Shown piece after piece: positions 37,284-44,460 of a stretch of 62,449 nt of DNA. The DNA lies in the IMG/VR virus record IMGVR_UViG_3300006923_000022, positions 1 to 62,449 of that record; one strand, 5' to 3'. The number at the start of each line of letters is the position of its first letter. Positions within the stretch are counted from its first letter, which is position 1. Source of the DNA: a virus. The translations under genes and the position numbers were made by a program. The notes under the pieces are model-generated. The model made no database searches. It worked only from the letters and a program-made list of their open reading frames with translations, and was not told the DNA's origin.

Positions 37284-37578
37284 ACAATTAAAGCAAATTA
37301 TTAAAGAAGAACTAGAGGCAGTTGTGGATGAAGGAATACAGACCTTAGCTACCGCGCCTCTGGACCAACCAGATCCAAACGATCATCTATTCAAACTAAT
37401 GGATCAAGTTACCGACATAGCTCTTGAAAAAATTGGTAAGCGTCAAGATCAAGAAGCTGAAGCTGAAATATCACCTTTATCTAATGAAGTTGTTACTTCT
37501 ATGGTAAACATTGAAGCTATGGCTGATGAAGTAATTCAAAGATACAAACAAGGTTATAAAGGAGAAACTTATGAGTAG
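37267..37578 (+). CDS. Small protein with shared QIIKEE leader (copy 3)
   Basis: A 103-aa protein opening with MKITNEQLKQIIKEELEAV. The start is ATG 37267, eight bases after GGAG; a long upstream extension of the frame from 37072 is only the out-of-frame shadow of the zinc-binding gene. The acidic, helical payload (HLFKLMDQVTDIALEKIG, then ISPLSNEVVTSMVNIEAMAD) is unrelated to those of the other leader proteins. The DNA encoding the leader is very similar to that at 35797, indicating duplication or exchange of the 5' module. It overlaps the next gene by 8 nt. Confidence 0.6.
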   Translation: MKITNEQLKQIIKEELEAVVDEGIQTLATAPLDQPDPNDHLFKLMDQVTDIALEKIGKRQDQEAEAEISPLSNEVVTSMVNIEAMADEVIQRYKQGYKGETYE

Positions 37579-38125
37579 TACAACACTAGAAATTATACAA
37601 GGCCTTTCACAAGCAGCTGCAAATGCTTATGACGGAGCCCACGATGAACGTTTCGTCCGACCGGGTGAAAGTGTTAGCATGGGAATGAAAAGAGAAAACG
37701 GATGCCCACTGAATGACTCTAGAGTCGTTGATGGTTTTTTTGTTAAGTTTTATGGAAACAGGATGTGTCTCTCTTATCAATCAGATGTTCTACTTAAGGA
37801 TGTCTACGCAAATAACTTTGCCGGAGATATTGATCGTCAAATGAATGAGATCAAGAAGTTCCTTCAAAAGGAATATAAAAAGGTTACTGGGAATTCTGTT
37901 ACTCTTACGAAGGATGGAGAAGCGAATGTCCTTGTACAATCCACATCTAGGGTTCGTTCTTTTTGTAATGCCAAACAGCACTATAAGATATCGGGTATTA
38001 AAGAACTCCCACAACTTGAGGCAAGCATTGAAGACTCAAGAAAAATTACACGAAAGTTTTTAGATCAGTTCTCAAACAAACGTCCGAGTAATGACACACG
38101 CAAAAAAGGAGCGAATCAGAAATGA
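37571..38125 (+). CDS. Hypothetical protein
   Basis: A 184-aa protein I do not recognise. It begins SSTTLEIIQGLSQAAANAYD, contains a central mixed region (VVDGFFVKFYGNRMCLSYQS; DRQMNEIKKFLQKEYKKV) and ends in a basic, disordered tail (QFSNKRPSNDTRKKGANQK). It overlaps both neighbours by a few bases and sits between two leader-type genes just upstream of the terminase, so a virion or head-assembly role is possible. No small terminase subunit has been identified nearby and this could be considered as a candidate, but nothing in the sequence shows it. Confidence 0.45.
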   Translation: MSSTTLEIIQGLSQAAANAYDGAHDERFVRPGESVSMGMKRENGCPLNDSRVVDGFFVKFYGNRMCLSYQSDVLLKDVYANNFAGDIDRQMNEIKKFLQKEYKKVTGNSVTLTKDGEANVLVQSTSRVRSFCNAKQHYKISGIKELPQLEASIEDSRKITRKFLDQFSNKRPSNDTRKKGANQK

Positions 38126-38349
38126 AAATATCAAAAGAAAGATTGACTCAAATTATTAAAGAAGAAATGGATGCTGTTTATTCTCAAGCAGCAGAATATG
38201 CCGATGAAGGCATTGAAGGCTCGGAAGAACTTGAGGAAGTATATGATCTCGAAGAACTCAAAGCGGGTTTAGAATTGGCTGTGAAGCTTAGAAATAGAGA
38301 AGTGATCATGATGATCCACAAGGCTATCTCTCTTTTGCCAAAGCAATAG
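38122..38349 (+). CDS. Small protein with shared QIIKEE leader (copy 4)
   Basis: A 75-aa protein opening with MKISKERLTQIIKEEMDAV, the most divergent of the four leaders. The payload is acidic, with an Ala/Glu-rich helix and a C-terminal helix (KAGLELAVKLRNREVIMMIH). It starts in the stop of the previous gene (ATGA) and lies six bases upstream of the terminase gene. I infer capsid targeting from the leader. Its smallness means that after removal of the leader only about 60 residues would remain. Confidence 0.55.
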   Translation: MKISKERLTQIIKEEMDAVYSQAAEYADEGIEGSEELEEVYDLEELKAGLELAVKLRNREVIMMIHKAISLLPKQ

Positions 38350-38355
38350 GAGCAC

Positions 38356-39939
38356 ATGACTCTCAAGTTATCAAAGAAAGAGATTATAAAAGAGATCGTC
38401 AAGTCCGGAAAAGATCCTGTATATTTTATAAATAACTATTGCAGAATCTCTCATCCACTTCGCGGTCTTATTCCATTTAACACGTATCCATATCAAGATG
38501 AACTTGTCAATGACTTTAATGATTATCGTTTCACCGTCATATTAAAAGCAAGACAGCTGGGCATTTCTACAATCTCTGCTGCTTATGCTGTTTGGTTTAT
38601 GCTGTTCCACAAGGAAAAGAATATTCTTGTAATGGCGACAAAGTTCACAACAGCAGCTAACTTGGTCAAAAAGGTAAAACAAGTGATGAAGAACCTTCCG
38701 CCATGGATGCAGGTTGCAAAGATCACAATCGATAACCGAAACTCGTTTGAACTCTCGAATGGTTCCACGATCAAAGCAGTCGGAACATCAGCAGACGCTG
38801 GTCGTTCGGAAGCTCTATCTTTGCTCATTATAGACGAGGCAGCACACGTTGAAGGGCTTGATGACCTCTGGGCAGGTCTTTACCCTACTCTATCAACAGG
38901 TGGTCGCTGTATCGCTTTGTCGACCCCTATGGGTGTTGGAAACTGGTTCCACAGAACCTATACTGATGCTGAGAACGGAGACAACGAGTTCCACCCTGTT
39001 TCTCTTCGTTGGGACGTTCACCCCGAGCGGGATAAGGCTTGGTTCGAGAAAGAAACAAAAAATATGTCTCGGAGACAAATAGCACAAGAGCTTGAGTGTA
39101 ACTTCAACACATCTGGAGAAACAGTCATTCACCCAGACGATATCTCTTGGATACATCAGCAAATTTGTGAACCAGAGTATAGAACGGGTTGGGATAGAAA
39201 CATGTGGATATGGGAGAAGTACCAAGAAGGTGTTCCTTATCTTCTCGTAGCAGACGTTGCTCGTGGAGATGGAGCCGATAGTTCCGTATTTCATATTATG
39301 AGAACAGATACGATGGAAGCCGTTGCTGAGTATCAAGGCAAGCCGACACTCGATCATTTCGCTCGCATCTTAAACGATGCAGGGAAAGAGTATGGAGGTT
39401 GTCTCTTGGTTGTTGAGAATATCGGTATTGGAATCTCTGTTTGCGAGAAGCTCAGAGACCTTGAGTATCCTAACTTATATTATTCAATAAAAGGAACTCA
39501 TGAATATGTTGATGCTTTAACAGGAGAATATAATTCAAATGCTGTTATGGGTTTTACCACGTCAACAAAAACAAGACCCCTGATCGTCGCAAAACTTGAA
39601 GAATATATTAGAAACAAACTTGTCAAACCAAAATCTCAACGGCTATTCTCGGAGACAAAAACTTTTATTTGGAATAATGGAAAACCTCAAGCGATGAGAA
39701 GCTATCATGATGACTTGATAATGTCTCTCGCAATTGCATGTTGGGTTCGAGACACAGCGTTAGAAGTGTCCGAAAAAGAGATATTATATAAGAAGGCGAT
39801 GGTAGATGCCATGTATTCAACGGGTAAAACTATCAACACAGCAATCCCGGGTATGAAAGAGTATAGCAAAGAATTTGAAAAGAAGTATGAAGAAGAGATA
39901 GGTATCGCTAGAGAATTCGCTTGGATTTTCAAGGGATGA
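38356..39939 (+). CDS. 17: Terminase large subunit, gp17-like
   Basis: A 527-aa DNA-packaging motor and nuclease. The ATPase has the terminase-type Walker A KARQLGIS at residues 64-71, Walker B LLIIDEAAH (Asp160, Glu161) and a coupling motif ALSTPMG near 190. The RNase H-like nuclease shows Asp300 (VADVARGDG), Glu354 (VVENIG) and the Asp452/Asp453 pair (SYHDDLIMS). T4 gp17 is somewhat longer (610 aa). AGGAG precedes the ATG. No promoter box lies directly upstream, so it appears to be read from the small-gene cassette. The small terminase subunit is not identified. Confidence 0.93.
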   Translation: MTLKLSKKEIIKEIVKSGKDPVYFINNYCRISHPLRGLIPFNTYPYQDELVNDFNDYRFTVILKARQLGISTISAAYAVWFMLFHKEKNILVMATKFTTAANLVKKVKQVMKNLPPWMQVAKITIDNRNSFELSNGSTIKAVGTSADAGRSEALSLLIIDEAAHVEGLDDLWAGLYPTLSTGGRCIALSTPMGVGNWFHRTYTDAENGDNEFHPVSLRWDVHPERDKAWFEKETKNMSRRQIAQELECNFNTSGETVIHPDDISWIHQQICEPEYRTGWDRNMWIWEKYQEGVPYLLVADVARGDGADSSVFHIMRTDTMEAVAEYQGKPTLDHFARILNDAGKEYGGCLLVVENIGIGISVCEKLRDLEYPNLYYSIKGTHEYVDALTGEYNSNAVMGFTTSTKTRPLIVAKLEEYIRNKLVKPKSQRLFSETKTFIWNNGKPQAMRSYHDDLIMSLAIACWVRDTALEVSEKEILYKKAMVDAMYSTGKTINTAIPGMKEYSKEFEKKYEEEIGIAREFAWIFKG

Positions 39940-39940
39940 C

Positions 39941-39969
39941 TTGACAAAGTCCTTACTTTATGGTATAAT
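39941..39969 (+). promoter_or_regulatory. Sigma70-type promoter before portal gene
   Basis: TTGACA (39941-39946), a 17-nt spacer and TATAAT (39964-39969) preceded by TG make a full-consensus promoter directly after the terminase stop. It is followed five bases later by a candidate late box, so the portal gene seems to have both signal types. Confidence 0.8.
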
Positions 39970-39973
39970 ATAA

Positions 39974-39981
39974 CTATTTAC
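39974..39981 (+). promoter_or_regulatory. Candidate late promoter box CTATTTAC before portal gene
   Basis: AACTATTTAC ends 17 nt before the ATG at 39999, the commonest spacing of this box family, and lies just downstream of a perfect sigma70-type promoter. Confidence 0.5.
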
Positions 39982-39998
39982 TACAAAAAGGTTAACTT

Positions 39999-41894
39999 AT
40001 GGCAAAATATAATAAAAAGTCGCCCTATAATCCACAATCGGATTTGTTTAAGGCACTAACCAGATTATTTTCTGGTCCTATCACGCAAAGAAGAACACAA
40101 ACTGGTAGGCAACTTAAAAGAAGAGATTTGGATATGTTTGCTAATCGCTTCAAATCAGCCTCTGGTAAGCAATTTAAAAAGTGGGAACATAATCCGATAA
40201 ACAACATCACCATGAACATGATCACTAATCGTAATAGATCCGAGAGATATGTTGATTTTGATGAAATGGAATACGTCCCAGAGATTGCCTCATCACTAGA
40301 TATCTATGCTGATGAGATGACAACACACACAGACATTCGTCCCATGTTGAGAATCAAGTGCGCTAACGAAGAAATTAAACATATTTTACAAAATTTATAT
40401 CATAATATCTTAAACATAGAACACAATTTGTTTGGCTGGGCTAGAACAATGTGTAAGTATGGAGACTTCTTTCTATATCTAGATATTGACGAGCAGTTAG
40501 GAATTCGAGCAGCTATTGGACTTCCTCCGCAAGAAATTGAAAGGCTGGAAGGAGAGGATCAAACTAATCCTAATTATGTTCAATACCAATGGAATACAGC
40601 TGCTCTTACGCTTGAAAACTGGCAAGTTGCTCATTTTCGCATTCTAGGGAATGACAAGCATGCTCCATATGGAACTTCTGTTCTGGAGCCTTCTCGTCGG
40701 ATTTACAGACAGCTTATCTTATTAGAAGATGCCATGATGGCTTATCGTATTGTTCGTGCCCCTGAGCGTCGTGTATTTAAGATCGATGTTGGTGGCATTC
40801 CTCCACAAGAGGTTGAACAATACATGCAGAAAGTTATGACTCAAATGAAGCGTCACCAAATTGTTGATCCAAAGACCGGTAAGGTTGATCTTCGTTATAA
40901 CCCAATGTCGGTTGAGGAAGATTTTTACATTCCGATTCGTGGAGGACAATCAAACACAGATATTATCTCTCTTCCCGGAGCCTCTTTCAATGGCGGTATT
41001 GACGATGTTAAGTACCTCCGAGATAAGTTGTTCTCCGCACTTAAGATACCACAGTCGTATCTTACCATGGGAGAAGGAGCAACAGAGGATAAAACCACAC
41101 TTGCACAGAAAGATATTCGTTTTGCTAGAACCATCCAGAGACTACAGAGAGTAGCGATTTCTGAGCTTGAAAAAGTCGGTATCATACATTTATATACTTT
41201 AGGATATAGAGAGGACGATTTGTTAGCCTTTAAATTACATCTTAATAATCCTTCAAAGATCGCAGAATTACAAGAACTCGAACATTGGAAACAGAAGTTC
41301 GATATCGCAGCATCTGCTACTGAAGGTTACTTTTCAAAACGCTGGATTGCGGAGAACCTCTTAGGAATGTCTGAAGACGAGTTCCTTCGCAATCAAAGAG
41401 AAATGTTCTTCGACAAGAAGTATACCGCTAAACTGGAAGCAGCCACCGCTGGTGGAGAAGCTGCTGAAGGTGAAGGCGGAGGCGGCGGACTTGCCGGTGG
41501 TCTCGGAGACCTCGGTGGAGCCGAAGGTGACCTCGGTGGTGACCTTGATCTCGGAGGTGAAGGCGAGGACATTGCTGGGGAAACTGGTGATGATGAAGGG
41601 GGTGATACTGATCTTCTCGCCGAACCTCCTCCCGCTAAACGTGATGATTTAATTGTAAAACCACCAACAACTAAGAAGGGCGGAGTAACAAAACACTTAA
41701 AGAACGTAGCTAGAGGTGGAGAACATGGTACGACAAAAAGAACAAAGTTTCAAGGAGCTTATGGTTATGGAAGTCTAAATACTATGTACGAACAAATGGA
41801 CAAAGACGAGGACAAGTTATTTGCTGTCTCTCGTGATGTCGAGATGTTATTAGAAGGTTTATTTAAAAAGGAGACCGAAGATGAAACACAATAA
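39999..41894 (+). CDS. 20: Portal vertex protein, gp20-like
   Basis: A 631-aa portal protein that forms the dodecameric DNA entry channel at one capsid vertex. Family features include the early ISNNI-like region (NPINNITMNMITNRNRSERY), EIASSLDIYADEMT, an NDKHAPYGTSVLEPSRRIYR block, MAYRIVRAPERRVFKIDVG and LPGASFNGGIDDVKYLRDKL. It is longer than T4 gp20 (524 aa), mainly because of a Gly/Asp/Glu-rich low-complexity segment at about residues 482-547. It starts after a double promoter and its end overlaps the next gene by 14 nt. Terminase-portal adjacency fits a packaging module. Confidence 0.93.
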   Translation: MAKYNKKSPYNPQSDLFKALTRLFSGPITQRRTQTGRQLKRRDLDMFANRFKSASGKQFKKWEHNPINNITMNMITNRNRSERYVDFDEMEYVPEIASSLDIYADEMTTHTDIRPMLRIKCANEEIKHILQNLYHNILNIEHNLFGWARTMCKYGDFFLYLDIDEQLGIRAAIGLPPQEIERLEGEDQTNPNYVQYQWNTAALTLENWQVAHFRILGNDKHAPYGTSVLEPSRRIYRQLILLEDAMMAYRIVRAPERRVFKIDVGGIPPQEVEQYMQKVMTQMKRHQIVDPKTGKVDLRYNPMSVEEDFYIPIRGGQSNTDIISLPGASFNGGIDDVKYLRDKLFSALKIPQSYLTMGEGATEDKTTLAQKDIRFARTIQRLQRVAISELEKVGIIHLYTLGYREDDLLAFKLHLNNPSKIAELQELEHWKQKFDIAASATEGYFSKRWIAENLLGMSEDEFLRNQREMFFDKKYTAKLEAATAGGEAAEGEGGGGGLAGGLGDLGGAEGDLGGDLDLGGEGEDIAGETGDDEGGDTDLLAEPPPAKRDDLIVKPPTTKKGGVTKHLKNVARGGEHGTTKRTKFQGAYGYGSLNTMYEQMDKDEDKLFAVSRDVEMLLEGLFKKETEDETQ

Positions 41895-42690
41895 GAAAAG
41901 AAATACCGCTTTTCTTTACGAATGTCTTATAAAAGAAATGACAAAGGCAATCGTACGAAAGGACGAGACCACAAAACAAACGGTGGTTGAGATTCTAAAG
42001 AACAACTTCTCAAAAGGATCTCCGTTGTATAATGACTTACAACAATATAAGCAACTGCTTGAGACCCAAAGTCTTTCCGAAGAATTTGCAACTCGGTTTA
42101 TGACCGAAGTTAGAAAGGATTGGAACGAACTCAACAGAAAGGAAATATTCAATTGCCAAACTCAACTTATCAAAGAGATGAACGAAACTATTTCTTCAAA
42201 CGTTTTTGGAAACTTTATACCCAACTATAAAAATATAGCAACAGTTGGCTCGTATTTCTATTCTAAGGGCTCCAAACCTAAGACTAGGCTGTTGATAGAG
42301 GATAGAGTAAAGACCCTTGTTGTTTCTCAACCTAGGGCCCTTAAAAGCGAAGAAATGAAAACCCTTGATAGTTTGACTTATAACACTTTCATAAATAAGT
42401 TCAATGAAACATATCAACACACACTCAGAGATGAACAGAGAGGTTTATTAACAAACTATATCACATCGTTCTCCGATAATGGCTTGGGACTCAAATCATT
42501 TATGAACGAAGAACTTGGAAGACTGAAGAGTGAGATCCAAGCACTTTCTGAATCTAACTACGGAGATAAACTCATTCAAGTTAAAGAAAAGCTTGAAAAT
42601 TTTTCAAAGCAACCAATAACAGAAAACATGGTCAAGGATGTGTTTTATATCCAAGACCTACTTGCGGAGATCAGCAAAAATGAAAGTTAA
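41881..42690 (+). CDS. Hypothetical head-region protein
   Basis: A 269-aa, mostly helical, charged protein with no recognised family. It starts KHNKKRNTAFLYECLIKEMT and continues with coiled-coil-prone segments (SLSEEFATRFMTEVRKDWNE; GRLKSEIQALSESNYGDK). It overlaps the portal gene by 14 nt and the next gene by 11 nt. In T4 the genes after portal (67, 68) encode prohead core proteins, so a prohead core or assembly role is a positional inference. Confidence 0.5.
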   Translation: MKHNKKRNTAFLYECLIKEMTKAIVRKDETTKQTVVEILKNNFSKGSPLYNDLQQYKQLLETQSLSEEFATRFMTEVRKDWNELNRKEIFNCQTQLIKEMNETISSNVFGNFIPNYKNIATVGSYFYSKGSKPKTRLLIEDRVKTLVVSQPRALKSEEMKTLDSLTYNTFINKFNETYQHTLRDEQRGLLTNYITSFSDNGLGLKSFMNEELGRLKSEIQALSESNYGDKLIQVKEKLENFSKQPITENMVKDVFYIQDLLAEISKNES

Positions 42691-43282
42691 AATACTACCA
42701 CCAGAAGATATCGTAACAATAGACATAGACAGAACCATCAACGTTAAGATTAAACCAACCATAAGTGTCGAGATCAAAAACTCAAACAAAAAGCGTATTG
42801 ATTTTAAAATGAATATGAGAAAGGCTTTAAATGGAGATCTTATGATATTTGATCACAAGGATATTGACATTATTGTAATGACTGAAAAAAAGAAGGTTGT
42901 TGCTTTTGCAAAAGATCTGATGTCTGAAGTTGTTTATGGAGCAGAGTCTAGACTTATGGAACACCTTAGACGCTCAGGAGTTATCGAATATGATTCAATT
43001 CAGGGTGGAAATGTTTACGGCTCACTAGAAGGAAAACTTCACGAAGCAACAGAGAGAGATGCATTAAAAACAGTTGTTTTCCAAATATCTGAGTGGATGA
43101 AAGATGAGCTTCCATATATTGAAGCCTCAAAGGGTCACGACGAACAGATGGAAGATGCTCTAATAAAACCAGATGGTGAAAATTCAACCGAGCTTGGAGA
43201 GATTCCGCATGAAGATGAAAAGGGTTCGATCAAGCAAAGAGGTATGTTTTCTCCATATTTCTATGGAAGGTACACTTACTAA
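42680..43282 (+). CDS. Hypothetical head-region protein
   Basis: A 200-aa protein of unknown function. I start it at ATG 42680 because GGAGA lies nine bases upstream; an in-frame ATG at 42638 lacks a ribosome binding site and would deepen the overlap with the previous gene. The N-terminus KVKILPPEDIVTIDIDRTI is beta-rich, the middle has VVYGAESRLMEHLRRSGVIE, and the C-terminus is acidic before ending in MFSPYFYGRYTY. Its stop overlaps the next start (TAATG). Position between portal and prohead protease suggests a prohead core or head-assembly role. Confidence 0.5.
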   Translation: MKVKILPPEDIVTIDIDRTINVKIKPTISVEIKNSNKKRIDFKMNMRKALNGDLMIFDHKDIDIIVMTEKKKVVAFAKDLMSEVVYGAESRLMEHLRRSGVIEYDSIQGGNVYGSLEGKLHEATERDALKTVVFQISEWMKDELPYIEASKGHDEQMEDALIKPDGENSTELGEIPHEDEKGSIKQRGMFSPYFYGRYTY

Positions 43283-44019
43283 TGAAACTTATAATGGAAA
43301 GTTGGAGGAAGTTCTTGACAGAGAGTCCTCTCTATGATTACGAACCAGAAAAATTTGGATCCTTGTCTCTTTATCATGAGGATAATGGCGACAACGGAGA
43401 ACTGGTGTTATATCACATGATGCCAACAATTGTGGACAATGGAATGTACATTGTTGGATACTTGAGTTATGATGAGACACAAGAACCTTGTATTCCAAAA
43501 ACTTATCAAATAGGCGGAGTCTATGTCGAAGAAGAGGCAAGAGGGAAAGGTTTTTCCAAAATGCTTTATGATATTATGTTTACGGTAGCAAAAGACAAGG
43601 GCTACGGTGTAACATCGGATCATTCATTTGGTACCACTGATGTTGCAAAAGAGAAAGTGTGGAATAAGATAGAGGCAGAAGATGCAGCTTACAGGAAAAG
43701 AGAGACAGATCAGGGAAACTTCAAATTTGATTACAACAACAGTACACCAGATGATCCTAACGATGATTGTGATGTTGGGGTATATGATAAACCTGAAGAG
43801 TTAGCGACTGACCATTCTTTTGAAAAAGAAGACACATCACAGAGTGAACAGACCTATAGAAATTTAATAAGAAACCACTTGCTAAATATAAGATATTTAA
43901 AGTCCGGGAAGGATATGAAATGGTTGGAAGGTCAACTATCGGACAGAGGCTCAACAGGTTTTTCAGATGCATATAGTGCAGAATTAGCAAAAGAGAAAGG
44001 TCGATATGACACTTATTAA
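43282..44019 (+). CDS. GNAT-like acetyltransferase with a prohead-targeting-type leader
   Basis: A 245-aa protein. Residues 77-131 resemble the acetyl-CoA-binding motif A of GNAT acetyltransferases: a beta strand (QIGGVYVEEEA), RGKGFS at 87-92 in place of the usual Q/R-x-x-G-x-G/A loop, and the following helix (KMLYDIMFTVAKDKGYG), then TSDHSFGTTDVAKEKVWNKI. The sixth loop position is Ser rather than Gly/Ala, so activity is uncertain. The first 15 residues, MKLIMESWRKFLTES, form an amphipathic helix ending in L12-T13-E14|S15, which fits the (L/I)-x-E|(A/G/S) site of gp21-type proteases. I infer that it is packaged in the head, comparable in concept to T4 Alt. It is coupled by TAATG. Confidence 0.5.
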   Translation: MKLIMESWRKFLTESPLYDYEPEKFGSLSLYHEDNGDNGELVLYHMMPTIVDNGMYIVGYLSYDETQEPCIPKTYQIGGVYVEEEARGKGFSKMLYDIMFTVAKDKGYGVTSDHSFGTTDVAKEKVWNKIEAEDAAYRKRETDQGNFKFDYNNSTPDDPNDDCDVGVYDKPEELATDHSFEKEDTSQSEQTYRNLIRNHLLNIRYLKSGKDMKWLEGQLSDRGSTGFSDAYSAELAKEKGRYDTY

Positions 44020-44374
44020 TATGGAGATGGATTTGTTATATTTTATTTTAACTGCTTATGGCTTAACACAGATCTTGGTTTATTCCAAGGTATTTGAAAA
44101 AGTAAGACCTGCACGAGACCAATGGGGTCTTATCGGTTATATGGCCAACTGCTCAATGTGTATGGGCTTTTGGGTTGGTATGTTTTTGTTTTTCATAAAC
44201 GGATTTACGGAACTATTTACATTTGATTATAATATAGGTAATATGTTTGTCTGTGGATGGATATCTTCTGGTACTTCTTATTTTCTTTCAATGTTGTTGA
44301 ATGATGAAGGACTAAAGGTTCAAGGAAATAAAACAACATGTAACTGTGCAACAAAACAGAGAGGTGAGTTATGA
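44006..44374 (+). CDS. Small integral membrane protein (CxxCxGFWxG motif)
   Basis: A 122-aa membrane protein with hydrophobic segments at about residues 9-26 (LLYFILTAYGLTQILVYS), 56-68 (FWVGMFLFFINGF) and 80-97 (MFVCGWISSGTSYFLSML). The NCSMCMGFWVG motif before the second segment resembles the C-x-x-C-x-G-F-W-x-G signature of DUF1360-type small membrane proteins seen in phages and bacteria. The C-terminus carries Cys-x-Cys (TTCNCATK). It overlaps the GNAT-like gene by 14 nt. A second possible start is the ATG at 44021. The function is unknown. Confidence 0.5.
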   Translation: MTLINMEMDLLYFILTAYGLTQILVYSKVFEKVRPARDQWGLIGYMANCSMCMGFWVGMFLFFINGFTELFTFDYNIGNMFVCGWISSGTSYFLSMLLNDEGLKVQGNKTTCNCATKQRGEL

Positions 44375-44424
44375 TGAAAAAATGGATGTTACAACCAGTT
44401 CGTCGTTGCTGCTCAGGTAGCTGA
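44371..44424 (+). CDS. Possible 17-aa mini-protein, translationally coupled
   Basis: A very short frame, MMKKWMLQPVRRCCSGS, starts inside the stop of the membrane-protein gene (ATGA overlap) and has GAGAGGTGAG just upstream. It is strongly basic with a Cys-Cys pair. The ribosome binding site and stop/start coupling argue that it is translated. It may act as a leader for the downstream prohead protease gene, 36 nt further on. It could also be chance; no similar peptide is known to me. Confidence 0.3.
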   Translation: MMKKWMLQPVRRCCSGS

Positions 44425-44430
44425 CTCAGG

Positions 44431-44443
44431 CGGGTGACGCCCG
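44431..44443 (+). other. Small GC-rich hairpin before prohead protease gene
   Basis: CGGG (44431-44434) and CCCG (44440-44443) flank TGACG; an alternative pairing GGCG/CGCC (44429-44432 with 44438-44441) is possible. It is the only GC-rich spot in the 86-nt gap and lies just upstream of the GGAG site of the protease gene, so it could affect translation or mark transcript processing. No T-tract follows. Confidence 0.3.
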
Positions 44444-44460
44444 TATATTTGGAGATTTAA

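Noticed and set aside
37571-38125. Small terminase subunit (gp16)
   Set aside because: Position upstream of gp17 is suggestive, but no DNA-binding helix-turn-helix or gp16-like coiled-coil pattern is visible, so it is left as hypothetical.
44431-44443. Terminator before the prohead protease gene
   Set aside because: The hairpin is short and is not followed by a T-run, so it is listed only as a hairpin.
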